From RGIG8767 sp964531805 (GTDB lineage: Bacteria; Bacillota; Clostridia; Lachnospirales; Lachnospiraceae): 33,639 nt of DNA. Below, in pieces: positions 7,765 through 16,247 of the stretch. A program made the position numbers and the translations under genes. Under the pieces are notes generated by a model. That model had not been told where the DNA came from. It was given only the letters and a program-made list of their open reading frames with translations, and made no database searches. The DNA lies in NCBI GenBank assembly GCA_964531805.1, contig CAZHGE010000022.1, positions 1 through 33,639 of the forward strand, read 5' to 3'. Numbering within the stretch: the stretch's first letter is position 1; every line of letters starts with the position of its first letter.

Positions 7765-8967
7765 TTATACGCACACATAAAATCCTCCGCCTACTTGTTT
7801 GATTTTCTGTTCCATACAGAGATCTACTAATAGTACACTTAATTTCTGAATGGAACAAGGCGGCTGCTTATCCCTGCAAATTCCTTCATATATTGATTCC
7901 AACGATAGCGGTGCATAACGCAATAATGACAACACTTCATTTTGCAGAATCTTCGCTTTCTTATCCCTTTCTTCACCCTCTTCATCTGTTCTGTCTTTTA
8001 TATTCTCTTTCCTTTTACACTCCCTAAGCGGTGTGTTGATAAAACTCTTACATCTTTTTTCACAGGCAATTTCATTCTTCTTTGTACCGTATTTTTCCTT
8101 CATCCACTCCAATTCCTCTGAAAACTCTGTAACATTCGTAAGAATCCCAGCTCCCTGTGCGATCAAACGATTGCATCCCATACTTAACACATCATCCGTT
8201 CTTCCTGGAAGCGCCCAAATTTCTTTTCCCTGCTCCAGTGCCATATCCACCGTAATCAAAGTACCGCTTTTCTCTTTCGCTTCCATCACAAGCAGAATAT
8301 CCCCTAAAGCGCTGATAATACGGTTCCTCAGGGGAAACAGACCAGCCTTGGGCATCGTTCCCGGCAGATATTCACTGATAATTCCTCCGTGTTCTGGCAG
8401 CATATCGTATAATCTCCGGCTTTCCTCCGGATAGCAGATATCCACCCCACAGCCAAGTACCGCATAACTCTTACCACCATTTTCAAGGGCTGCAAACTGG
8501 GCAATACTGTCAATCCCCTTTGCCATTCCACTAATAATCCCAATTCCATGTTCAGCCAACAACTGTGAAAATACCTTTGTATTCTTTTCCCCATAATAGG
8601 AATGATATCTGGCACCGACTACAGAAGCCGTCATTTCCTGCTCTGGCGGCAAATTCCCTATAACAAAAAGAGCCAAAGGCGCATCCGCAACCGTTCGAAG
8701 TCTGCCCGGATACTGCCAGTCAAATATACTATAGTAATGAATTCCCTTCTTTTGCAGTTGAATCATTCTTTCAGATGGGGACTGTTTTTCCCTCTCCCGC
8801 AGAAATGCTCTGACCTGACTGGGCTTTAAAAGTAGCTTTAACACCTCTTCATCCGCCGTAAACAATTCCATGCCGGATGAAAAATAATTCCACAGACAAC
8901 GTATTGTTTTGCTTCCAAAGCCGGGAATTGTCTGTAAAAAATAAAGTATTTCTCTATCATTATACAT
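7765..8967 (-). CDS. dprA: DNA-processing protein DprA (Smf)
   Basis: 400 aa. Residues 1-60 form a helix-hairpin-helix/SAM-like region (FLQTIPGFGSKTIRCLWNYF). The central Rossmann-like DprA fold carries SVVGARYHSYYG, IISGMAKGID and GTLITVDMALEQGKEIWALPG. It is followed by a charged, Lys/Glu-rich linker (about 285-340) and a C-terminal winged-helix domain (LSLLRYAPLSLESIYEGI). DprA loads RecA on incoming single-stranded DNA during transformation. The ATG overlaps the end of comM by 8 bp, with GGAGG 9 nt upstream inside comM, so the two are translationally coupled. Confidence 0.94.
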   Translation of the reverse strand: MYNDREILYFLQTIPGFGSKTIRCLWNYFSSGMELFTADEEVLKLLLKPSQVRAFLREREKQSPSERMIQLQKKGIHYYSIFDWQYPGRLRTVADAPLALFVIGNLPPEQEMTASVVGARYHSYYGEKNTKVFSQLLAEHGIGIISGMAKGIDSIAQFAALENGGKSYAVLGCGVDICYPEESRRLYDMLPEHGGIISEYLPGTMPKAGLFPLRNRIISALGDILLVMEAKEKSGTLITVDMALEQGKEIWALPGRTDDVLSMGCNRLIAQGAGILTNVTEFSEELEWMKEKYGTKKNEIACEKRCKSFINTPLRECKRKENIKDRTDEEGEERDKKAKILQNEVLSLLRYAPLSLESIYEGICRDKQPPCSIQKLSVLLVDLCMEQKIKQVGGGFYVCV

Positions 8968-10516
8968 AGCCTATATCCTCCTGCATCCGATATCCCACTG
9001 CTTCTCCCAAATGATTTACTGAAATCTGTTCTGCTCCTTCCACATCCGCTATTGTTCTCGCCACCTTTAAAATTTTATGATAGGAACGCGCACTGAGATT
9101 TAACATATGAAATACCTTTTCCATGTATATATTTTCTTCCTTTTCTAATGGGCAATATTGGGGAATCTCCCTAGATGAAATATCAGAATTGAACCGCAGA
9201 TGTGTACCTTTAAAACGCTCTTCCTGCTTCTTCCTTGCCTGCATAACCATTTCACGCAGCTTGGCGCTGCTAAGACTGCCTTTCTTATTATTCAGTTGCC
9301 CAATGTTTACCATCTGCGCATTAACATTCACATCAATGCGGTCACGGATTGGTCCTGAAATTTTATTCTGATACCGCCTGATCTCCCGTTCGCTACAGTG
9401 GCATCTGCTTCTGTCCGGATAATAACCACAAGGACAAGGATTGGACGCCGCTACCAGCATGAAATCAGCAGGATACACATAGGTCCCCTGGGTTCTGGCA
9501 ATCTGTATCTTCTTTTCTTCTAACGGCTGACGCATCACTTCTATACAGTCCCTGCTAAATTCTGGTAACTCGTCCAAAAACAAAACGCCGCGATGGCATA
9601 AACTAAAAAGCCCGGGTCTTGGAATCGCACCACCGCCCGCCAAAGTTGTGACTGTGGTAGTATGATGAGGCGCTAAAAATGGTCTGGATGTAATTAAACA
9701 CTGTTCTTTATTAAGAAGTCCTGACACACTGTAAATGGACGAAACCTCAAGACTTTCATCCAACGTTAAAGGCGGCAATATCCCCGGCATTCTCTTGGCG
9801 ATCATAGTCTTACCCGCACCAGGCGGTCCCGTAATCAACATATGATGAAAACCCGCCGCAGCAATAAGCGCCGCTCTTTTACAAGCTTCCTGCCCGGCAA
9901 TATCCTCAAAATCTTCCGTTACCCTTATCGATTCTTCAAACAATTGAGTCACATTTTTAGTGCTGTCACTGCATATCATAAACTGCCCGCGTTTTGCACA
10001 TGGGGCATTAAAGTAGCTTACGACTTCTCCAAAATCTTTTACTCCTATAATATCAATTCCTTCTATTACAGAACCTTCCCTTGTATTTTCCAAAGGAAGA
10101 ATACAGGCCTTCATTCCCTGCGCAGCTGCTTCCATCACAATGGGAAGTACCCCTTTTACAGGCTTCACTTCTCCATTCAAACCAAGCTCGCCTATCATGC
10201 AAATGCCCTCCACATATTCCCCCGGAATATGTCCTAAAGACACCAATATTCCCACCGCAATGGGCAGATCATAAGCCGTTCCTTCCTTACGGATATCTGC
10301 TGGTGAGAGATTTACTGTGATATGCACTGGTGGTAAATGAATCCCTGCATTCTTGAGTGCCACCCGTACCCGTTCTTTGGCTTCTTTTACCTCACCGGAT
10401 AATAAACCCACCATATCAAAAGCAGGCATAGTCTTTGCAATGTCCACTTCTACCTGCGTCAATACACACTCAATCCCGTGAATGCTTCCTGATGTAATTT
10501 TTGAAAACATAAACAC
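8960..10516 (-). CDS. comM: YifB/ComM-family Mg-chelatase-like AAA+ ATPase
   Basis: 518 aa, full length. The N-terminal domain resembles the Lon-protease fold (SGSIHGIECVLTQVEVDIAK, AYDLPIAVGILVSLGHIPG). The AAA+ module has Walker A GPPGAGKT (about 233-240), Walker B GVLFLDELPEF, and a Cys-rich stretch ASNPCPCGYYPDRSRCHC characteristic of ComM/YifB. In Gram-negatives ComM is a branch-migration helicase used in natural transformation. Here it is the first gene of a comM-dprA pair, the usual clostridial arrangement. AAGGAG precedes the ATG. Confidence 0.94.
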   Translation of the reverse strand: MFMFSKITSGSIHGIECVLTQVEVDIAKTMPAFDMVGLLSGEVKEAKERVRVALKNAGIHLPPVHITVNLSPADIRKEGTAYDLPIAVGILVSLGHIPGEYVEGICMIGELGLNGEVKPVKGVLPIVMEAAAQGMKACILPLENTREGSVIEGIDIIGVKDFGEVVSYFNAPCAKRGQFMICSDSTKNVTQLFEESIRVTEDFEDIAGQEACKRAALIAAAGFHHMLITGPPGAGKTMIAKRMPGILPPLTLDESLEVSSIYSVSGLLNKEQCLITSRPFLAPHHTTTVTTLAGGGAIPRPGLFSLCHRGVLFLDELPEFSRDCIEVMRQPLEEKKIQIARTQGTYVYPADFMLVAASNPCPCGYYPDRSRCHCSEREIRRYQNKISGPIRDRIDVNVNAQMVNIGQLNNKKGSLSSAKLREMVMQARKKQEERFKGTHLRFNSDISSREIPQYCPLEKEENIYMEKVFHMLNLSARSYHKILKVARTIADVEGAEQISVNHLGEAVGYRMQEDIGYV

Positions 10517-10897
10517 TCCTTTTTTCTTCTTTTCTCATCTAAAAACATATGTTATTTAATTTGTGATAATACATATTTCATTCTCATATCTTTTGTACGT
10601 TGAAAATATGGCGAGACGCCGGAATCCTGTGCCCTGATGAAATATAGGGCGAAACAACATCTTGAACAATAACAGTACGCTGTGCGAACTTGCTTATTGG
10701 ATATGTCATACACGCAATATAACAAAAAGCCACATATAAGACAACACTTTTCTAACGAAAAACTCATTTTCTGCGAAAAGCACAAATTACACATGTTATT
10801 TTTATACAATAATTCCTTATAAAAAGAAAAAAATAGGGAAAGGCACTTTCATTGTCCGCATGACATAGAATAAACAAAGTGACTTTGGAGGCTGCCA
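10517..10897. other. Hairpin-rich spacer between divergent comM and sigK
   Basis: A 381-bp spacer with no convincing gene. A minus-strand frame (10552-10809, TTG start, 85 codons, nine Cys in its N-terminal two thirds) has an AAGGA only 4 nt from its TTG and no family resemblance. Five small stems cluster in 170 bp: GGCG/CGCC (10610-10620), GCCCT/AGGGC (10631-10650), AGTACGC/GCGAACT with one mismatch (10674-10690), TTTTC/GAAAA (10748-10761) and TTTTC/GAAAA (10767-10779). The local composition is less A/T-biased at 10605-10690. It could be an RNA element or a decayed repeat. The right end carries the sigK promoter. Confidence 0.5.
10842..10871 (+). promoter_or_regulatory. Candidate sigma-E promoter of sigK
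   Basis: The -10 CATAGAAT (10864-10871) matches 7 of 8 positions of the sigma-E consensus CATAYAHT. Fifteen bp upstream lies GCACTTT (10842-10848), 5 of 7 to KMATATT. The start would be near 10878, leaving a leader of about 20 nt that holds the GGAGG site. Sigma-E control of sigK is established in Bacillus; its use here is inference. Confidence 0.45.
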
Positions 10898-11551
10898 TTG
10901 AAGACGTTTTTGCAACCGCTCAGTAAAGAGGAAGAAGAAATGTATCTGGATTTACTGAAAAATGGAAATCCGCAAGAGTCACAAGAAGCGAAGGAAATTC
11001 TGATTGAACGTAACTTGCGTCTTGTAGCACATATAGCAAAAAAATATCAGAATACAGATGTGGAAAGCCAGGATTTGATTTCTATTGGGACCATTGGGCT
11101 GATTAAAGCAATCCTTTCCTATGATACAGGCAAAAATTCCAAACTTGCCACCTACGCTGCAAAATGCATCGAAAATGAACTGCTTATGATGCTGCGTACC
11201 AAAAAGAAACTTTCCCGTGAAGTTTCCATTTATGAACCAATTGGAACCGATAAAGAAGGTAATGAAATCAGTCTTTTAGACATTCTAAAACAAGATCAGG
11301 CAGATATTATTGAAGAAATGGATAACCGCAAAAATATCAGCCAGCTGCGGGAGATCATCAACACTTGTCTAAATCAGAGAGAAAAAGAAATCATCTTACT
11401 GCGATATGGATTAATCACAGGGAATGAAATAACCCAGCGGGAAATCGGTGAATATTTCGGCATCTCGCGCAGTTATATCTCCCGCATCGAAAAAAAAGCA
11501 CTGCTCAAGCTTCGCGCTGAATACGAACGAAGACAAAAAGCAGTACCTTAA
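10898..11551 (+). CDS. sigK: Sporulation sigma factor SigK, without pro-sequence
   Basis: 217 aa, the late mother-cell sigma factor. Region 2 has NLRLVAHIAKKYQNTDVESQDLISIGTIGLIKAI and LATYAAKCIENELLM. YEPIGTDKEGNEISLLDIL is typical of SigK, not SigE. Region 4 ends TQREIGEYFGISRSYISRIEKKALLKL. Translation starts at a TTG 7 nt after GGAGG (10887-10891). An in-frame TGA at 10880-10882 rules out the N-terminal pro-sequence of Bacillus pro-SigK. The gene is intact, with no skin-type element. As in Clostridioides difficile, activity would therefore not need SpoIVFB-type processing. It is convergent with hemW. Confidence 0.9.
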   Translation: MKTFLQPLSKEEEEMYLDLLKNGNPQESQEAKEILIERNLRLVAHIAKKYQNTDVESQDLISIGTIGLIKAILSYDTGKNSKLATYAAKCIENELLMMLRTKKKLSREVSIYEPIGTDKEGNEISLLDILKQDQADIIEEMDNRKNISQLREIINTCLNQREKEIILLRYGLITGNEITQREIGEYFGISRSYISRIEKKALLKLRAEYERRQKAVP

Positions 11552-11602
11552 TTTTTTACGATGAAGCTTGGGCAGCCCCATATATAGGCATACAAGCTGC
11601 AA

Positions 11603-12868
11603 CTAATCCAATAAAAACTCTGCCATCACATAGTTGGCAACATCTGTTCCTCGTTTTGACAGATAGATTCGATGATCTTTTTGTATTAATACCCCTTCGT
11701 CTATCAGACGGCTTAGCACACTTGGATACACTTCCTCCACTGTCTTACCGAATTTTTCCAAAAAGTCATGCTCTGATATGCCTTTTTTCAAGCGAAGTCC
11801 CAGAAACATGAACTCTTCCATCATTTCTTCCACTGAAAGCAGCCCAATTTCTTCATGCCACGAATCAGACTCTGGCATGAAGGATGCCTGCTGATTCGCA
11901 CATGCAGACCGTTCTGTTTTCTTTTTTTCAAAATCTGCCTGCATAAACGCATCCTGATATTTCTCAATATCACTGGTGTTTTTGTATCGGTATCCCTGAA
12001 AATAAGATGCAGCACCAATGCCAAAACTAATATAATCCACTCCGGTCCAATAGGTCAGATTATGGCGGCACTCATATCCATCCTTAGCATAATTGGAGAT
12101 TTCATAGCGGTTATATCCGGCTTTTTCTAATATTTCATTGGTTCGGTGGTACATCAGTCTCTCCGTATCTTCGTCGGGAAGCTCGGGGTACCTAGTTGCA
12201 CATTCCATAGTCTGCCCCCCTTTATTTACCACATTCTCCCCATATCTCTCATAGAACGGTGTTCCCTCTTCAATAATCAGACTGTACGCAGAAATATGCT
12301 CCGGCTCAAGCGTAATTACTTTTTGCAGTGTATCTTCATAAGTAGCAAGGGTCTGACCCGGAAGTGCCGACATCAGATCAATATTGATATTGGTAAAACC
12401 AGCTTTCCTCGCATCCTCATAGGTCTGTAAAAACTGACGGTAATCATGAATCCGCCCCAATGATTTTAATTCTTCATCATTTGCAGATTGAAGACCAATG
12501 CTTAAACGATTGATTCCACTCTCTTTATAGGCTTTCAGCGTGTCATAGGATGCCGTTGCCGGATTACACTCCATGGAAATCTCTGCATTCTGCGCAAGAT
12601 CATAATTCTTTTTTACAGCATTCATGATTCGCTCCATCTGCCCTGCACTTAATAAAGAAGGGGTTCCCCCGCCGAAAAATACAGAAATGACCTCATATTC
12701 CCGGCAACACCGAGCCATCAGTGAAATTTCACGCAATAATGCCTTTACATAACTTTCCCGCTCCTGGTCACAGGCAGGAGCGGACAAAAAGTCACAGTAA
12801 AGGCATTTTCTTTTACAAAAAGGTATATGAATATAAATACTTAAAGGCTGTTTGTTCCTAGTTTTCAT
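11603..12868 (-). CDS. hemW: Radical SAM haem chaperone HemW (HemN-like)
   Basis: 421 aa. The radical SAM cluster motif CxxxCxxC is at Cys18, Cys22 and Cys25 (FCKRKCLYC), followed by FFGGGTPS (SAM binding) and SIGLQSANDEELKSLGRIH. The C-terminal HemN-like domain contains GYNRYEISNYAKDGYECRHN. The family includes HemW, a haem-binding protein, and is often misannotated as coproporphyrinogen III oxidase; the missing extra N-terminal region of HemN and the lepA context favour HemW. Its ATG overlaps the end of lepA by 11 bp without a strong ribosome site, so translation is probably coupled. A short insertion around residues 315-335 (KKTERSACANQQASFMPESD) is poorly conserved-looking. Confidence 0.92.
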   Translation of the reverse strand: MKTRNKQPLSIYIHIPFCKRKCLYCDFLSAPACDQERESYVKALLREISLMARCCREYEVISVFFGGGTPSLLSAGQMERIMNAVKKNYDLAQNAEISMECNPATASYDTLKAYKESGINRLSIGLQSANDEELKSLGRIHDYRQFLQTYEDARKAGFTNINIDLMSALPGQTLATYEDTLQKVITLEPEHISAYSLIIEEGTPFYERYGENVVNKGGQTMECATRYPELPDEDTERLMYHRTNEILEKAGYNRYEISNYAKDGYECRHNLTYWTGVDYISFGIGAASYFQGYRYKNTSDIEKYQDAFMQADFEKKKTERSACANQQASFMPESDSWHEEIGLLSVEEMMEEFMFLGLRLKKGISEHDFLEKFGKTVEEVYPSVLSRLIDEGVLIQKDHRIYLSKRGTDVANYVMAEFLLD

Positions 12869-14672
12869 CCAGTTTCAAAACACTCATAAATGCTTTCTGC
12901 GGGATTTCTACATTTCCCACCTGACGCATTCTCTTCTTTCCTTCTTTTTGCTTCTCTAACAATTTCTTTTTACGGGTAATATCACCACCATAACACTTAG
13001 CAAGCACGTCCTTACGCATGGCTTTAACGGTCTCACGGGCAATCACCTTACCGCCAACGGCAGCCTGTACCGGAATTTCAAACAAGTGGCGTGGAATCTC
13101 TTCTTTGAGTTTTTCACACATCTTACGACCTCTTTCGTAAGCACTTTCTTTGTGTACGATAAAGGAAAGGGCATCCACTTCTTCTTTATTAATAAGAATA
13201 TCCAGTTTCACCAGTTCGGACTGTTCGTAACCCTTCATCTCGTAATCAAAGGACGCGTAACCTCTGGAACGGGATTTCAGTGCATCAAAGAAATCGTAAA
13301 TAATCTCATTCAGAGGCAGCTCGTATTTTAAGAGTACACGGGTTTCTTCCATGTATTCCATACCAAGCTGACGGCCTCGTCTCTCCTGACAAAGTCCCAT
13401 AATAGCACCAATAAATTCGGTCGTAACCATAATTTCCGCTGTTACGATTGGTTCTTCCATGTATTCGATTTCGGAAGGGTCCGGTAAGTTGGACGGATTG
13501 GTCAATTCGATGACCTCCCCATTGGTCTTGTGTACTTTATAGATAACACCTGGGGCAGTCGTAACCAGATCCAGATTGTATTCTCTTTCCAAACGCTCCT
13601 GAATGATCTCAAGATGTAAAAGTCCCAGGAAACCGCAACGGAATCCAAAGCCCAACGCAATGGATGTTTCCGGCTCAAAATGCAGCGAAGCATCGTTTAA
13701 CTGTAATTTTTCCAAAGCATCACGCAGATCCGGATATTTGGCACCATCCGCCGGATACATCCCGCAATACACCATGGAGGTTACTTTTTTATATCCCGGA
13801 AGCGGCTCAGAACATGGATTCTGTGCATTGGTAATCGTATCACCAACTGCAGTATCTTTTACATTTTTAATAGAAGCCGTAATATAGCCTACCATACCGG
13901 CTGAAAGTTCGTCACATGGAATAAACTGTCCAGCTCCGAAAGTACCCACTTCCACAACCTCAGCTGTGGCACCGGTTGCCATCATCTTAATCGGCGTTCC
14001 CTTGGTAACGGTTCCTTCCATAATACGGCAGAATACAATGACACCTCTGTAAGAATCGTAAAGGGAATCGAAAATAAGAGCCTGAAGCGGCGCATCCGCA
14101 TCTCCTTTTGGTGCCGGAATCTTGGCTACAATCTGTTCCAACACTTCCTCAATACCAATACCGTTTTTGGCACTAATCTGAGGTGCATCCTGTGCTTCAA
14201 TACCGATGACGTCTTCAATCTCATCAATGACTCTCTGCGGTTCTGCGCTCGGAAGATCAATTTTATTAATAACCGGAAAAACATCCAGATTATGGTCCAA
14301 TGCCAGATACACATTTGCCAATGTCTGCGCTTCAATTCCCTGTGCAGCATCCACAATTAAAATTGCGCCGTCACAGGCCGCAAGCGCCCGGCTTACTTCA
14401 TAGTTAAAATCCACGTGTCCCGGTGTATCAATCAGGTTAAAAATATACTCTTCGCCATCCTTTGCCTTATAAACGGTACGAACAGTCTGTGCCTTGATTG
14501 TGATACCACGTTCACGCTCAATATCCATATTATCTAAAATCTGTTCCTGCATCTCGCGGCTGGTAAGAAGCCCCGTATGCTCGATGATACGGTCTGCCAA
14601 TGTACTTTTTCCGTGATCAATATGTGCCACGATACAGAAATTTCTGATTTTTGACTGATCTATCTTTGCCAT
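12858..14672 (-). CDS. lepA: Elongation factor 4 (LepA), back-translocating ribosomal GTPase
   Basis: 604 aa, standard length. G1 AHIDHGKST, G3 DTPGHVDF, G4 NKIDLPSAEP and G5 ISAKNG are intact, followed by domain II, two EF-G-like domains (GFRCGFLGLLHLEIIQERLERE) and the LepA-specific C-terminal domain (KCYGGDITRKKKLLEKQKEGKKRM). It acts on stalled or mis-translocated ribosomes at the membrane. It is the first gene of a lepA-hemW pair with its own promoter. The spoIIP gene lies directly upstream on the same strand, 64 bp away. Confidence 0.97.
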   Translation of the reverse strand: MAKIDQSKIRNFCIVAHIDHGKSTLADRIIEHTGLLTSREMQEQILDNMDIERERGITIKAQTVRTVYKAKDGEEYIFNLIDTPGHVDFNYEVSRALAACDGAILIVDAAQGIEAQTLANVYLALDHNLDVFPVINKIDLPSAEPQRVIDEIEDVIGIEAQDAPQISAKNGIGIEEVLEQIVAKIPAPKGDADAPLQALIFDSLYDSYRGVIVFCRIMEGTVTKGTPIKMMATGATAEVVEVGTFGAGQFIPCDELSAGMVGYITASIKNVKDTAVGDTITNAQNPCSEPLPGYKKVTSMVYCGMYPADGAKYPDLRDALEKLQLNDASLHFEPETSIALGFGFRCGFLGLLHLEIIQERLEREYNLDLVTTAPGVIYKVHKTNGEVIELTNPSNLPDPSEIEYMEEPIVTAEIMVTTEFIGAIMGLCQERRGRQLGMEYMEETRVLLKYELPLNEIIYDFFDALKSRSRGYASFDYEMKGYEQSELVKLDILINKEEVDALSFIVHKESAYERGRKMCEKLKEEIPRHLFEIPVQAAVGGKVIARETVKAMRKDVLAKCYGGDITRKKKLLEKQKEGKKRMRQVGNVEIPQKAFMSVLKLDEN

Positions 14673-14711
14673 GTAATACCTCTGCTTTTTCGTATTTCAA
14701 AACTATTCTTT

Positions 14712-14740
14712 AGTATATCAAAGGGAATTTGTGCGGTCAA
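14712..14740 (-). promoter_or_regulatory. Vegetative promoter of lepA-hemW
   Basis: On the minus strand: TTGACC (14735-14740), 17 bp, TATACT (14712-14717). The -35 overlaps the spoIIP stop codon at 14737-14739, so the housekeeping pair is separated from the sporulation gene by a sigma-A promoter built into the junction. Confidence 0.75.
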
Positions 14741-15999
14741 CCTGAAAGACACATATCCAGCACATGTGCCACAATGTCCAGTGTATTTTTCGCCTCATCA
14801 CAGGTATTGGTCTGAGCACCAAGTTCAATGAGAAGCGACTTAGAACACAAGTGCATATTATAACGGTAGCCCTTTAAATAGATACGTCGGGTAAGTCCCG
14901 GATAATACTCATTACAAAGCACCTGCATCTGAAAAGCAAACGCCAAATTGTCATCTATGTATGGATTTTCAAGATAGGCAATATCTCCTTGCTTCTTTGT
15001 ATAAGACAGACCATTAAAAAACATAACCTGAGCCGCTGTTTTACCATTCTGCTGGGACACTAATTTGGTATCATCCGCAACCGCATCACGATGCAGATCG
15101 ATTACCACCTCAATGGATGGATATTCCGCTAAAACCGCCTCGATATTTGGCAGAGCATTAGAATACGCATAATCCCGCGATTCCACATCATATTCTCCGG
15201 TATGATGTAACACCTCATAGCCATAAGTATCATGCAAAAGTCCTGCTAAATATTCCCCAGCTCCTATAATGGACGTATTCGAATCTCCCGGTATAGAATC
15301 CGCAAAAGTCTCCTGTGAATGGGTATGATAGATTAAAATCTGTGGTCCTCCATTTCCTTCTGATAGAGAGATATCTTTTTCCAAAAGTGTCTGTGGACTA
15401 ATCCGCTCATCATCGATATCCGTTGTAGCATCAACAGCAAAAAATTCCTTACGCACTGCTGCCATATCGGTATAAACTGACCAGTCATATTCTTTTTGTT
15501 TCTGCGAAACAGGAATAAAATCCGATGGAGTCAGAAATATTTCAGAGACATCCACAGTATCCTCAACAGTTTCAACGCTTTCTGGGTTTTCCATTTCTTC
15601 TACAGAATGTTCCTCTTCATTCTCCTGTGCATCGACTGATGGCCTTGCATTTTCTTCCAACAAGCCTTTTTCCAATTCTGTGCCAATCGCCAGTTCTTCC
15701 CAATTATCCTTCTCTTTTGCCAATACCTCCTGATCGGTCAGATAGCGATAAACAGGAAACCACTGCACCACATACTGCTCGTAAACATTGTCCCCATTCT
15801 GTTCATGAAACAAGTAAGAAAGAATAGGCAGATGTGTTTTTACCAGTTCCCACTCTACTTCCTGACCTAATATTTCTTTATCGGATAATATATACTCTAC
15901 TGTCGGCTCCTTGTTGCCATCCGTACTAAAAAGTACTCCTAAGATTAAGCAGATGATAATAAGACTGACCGCCCTATGCATGTTCCTTTTCATTTCCAT
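14737..15999 (-). CDS. spoIIP: Stage II sporulation protein P (SpoIIP), cell-wall amidase/endopeptidase
   Basis: About 420 aa. One N-terminal membrane segment (AVSLIIICLILGVLFS) is followed by a long acidic spacer (Glu-rich, about 125-165). The SpoIIP catalytic domain starts at about 220: ILIYHTHSQETF, then VVIDLHRDAV and a C-terminal LLIELGAQTNTCDEA. With SpoIID/SpoIIM it degrades septal peptidoglycan for engulfment. The start is uncertain: ATGs lie at 15999, 15993 and 15981; only the last has a purine-rich site upstream, and that is close (AAAAGGA, 2 nt). Synteny with gpr, rpsT, lepA and hemW supports the call. Confidence 0.92.
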   Translation of the reverse strand: MEMKRNMHRAVSLIIICLILGVLFSTDGNKEPTVEYILSDKEILGQEVEWELVKTHLPILSYLFHEQNGDNVYEQYVVQWFPVYRYLTDQEVLAKEKDNWEELAIGTELEKGLLEENARPSVDAQENEEEHSVEEMENPESVETVEDTVDVSEIFLTPSDFIPVSQKQKEYDWSVYTDMAAVRKEFFAVDATTDIDDERISPQTLLEKDISLSEGNGGPQILIYHTHSQETFADSIPGDSNTSIIGAGEYLAGLLHDTYGYEVLHHTGEYDVESRDYAYSNALPNIEAVLAEYPSIEVVIDLHRDAVADDTKLVSQQNGKTAAQVMFFNGLSYTKKQGDIAYLENPYIDDNLAFAFQMQVLCNEYYPGLTRRIYLKGYRYNMHLCSKSLLIELGAQTNTCDEAKNTLDIVAHVLDMCLSG

Positions 16000-16004
16000 A
16001 CAGT

Positions 16005-16034
16005 AAGATATGCTATGTGTTAGGGAGTATATGA
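16005..16034 (-). promoter_or_regulatory. Candidate sigma-E promoter of spoIIP
   Basis: On the minus strand: TCATATA (16028-16034, 6 of 7 to KMATATT), 15 bp, CATATCTT (16005-16012, 7 of 8 to CATAYAHT). Transcription would begin near 15998, almost on the first ATG, so translation may use the ATG at 15981. Sigma-E dependence of spoIIP is established in Bacillus. Confidence 0.55.
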
Positions 16035-16055
16035 CAAAATTAACCTTTTGATTCT

Positions 16056-16200
16056 GTTAGGCCCTGCCCACATGGATAGCAAAGCTATCCATGTGATGCG
16101 GCATTCGCCGCATGTACGAGAGAAAAAGGGTATGCGTCTGCAAGCAAGCTTGCGCGCATACCCTTTTTCTCTCGTGCGCCCGGACTCATTGCTAACGCAC
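16056..16200. repeat. Multi-hairpin palindromic element between spoIIP and rpsT
   Basis: Three perfect inverted repeats stand head to tail. CACATGGATAGC/GCTATCCATGTG (16069-16095) has a 3-nt loop. ATGCGGC/GCCGCAT (16096-16113) has a 4-nt loop. The third pairs 21-bp arms (16116-16136 with 16155-16175, beginning ACGAGAGAAA) whose loop holds a further GCAAG/CTTGC stem. GTTAG (16056) and CTAAC (16192) mark possible ends. It lies between the sigma-E promoter and the rpsT terminator, with no convincing gene. It is more GC-rich than its surroundings, like a mobile REP/MITE-type unit. Confidence 0.65.
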
Positions 16201-16234
16201 AAAAAGACACTCGCATGACGGTACGAGTGTCTTT
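16201..16234 (-). terminator. Terminator of rpsT
   Basis: AAAGACACTCG (16203-16213) pairs with CGAGTGTCTTT (16224-16234). On the minus strand the stem is followed by TTTTTGTG. It is 14 bp past the rpsT stop. Confidence 0.85.
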
Positions 16235-16247
16235 AAAATTTCATTTA

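Noticed and set aside
10552..10809. Cys-rich 85-codon minus-strand frame in the comM-sigK spacer
   Set aside because: TTG start with a poorly spaced AAGGA, no CxxC spacing of a real zinc finger, and it runs over several small hairpins.
16020..16202. 60-codon minus-strand frame over the hairpin island
   Set aside because: Encoded almost entirely by inverted repeats; more likely a by-product of the palindromic element than a protein.
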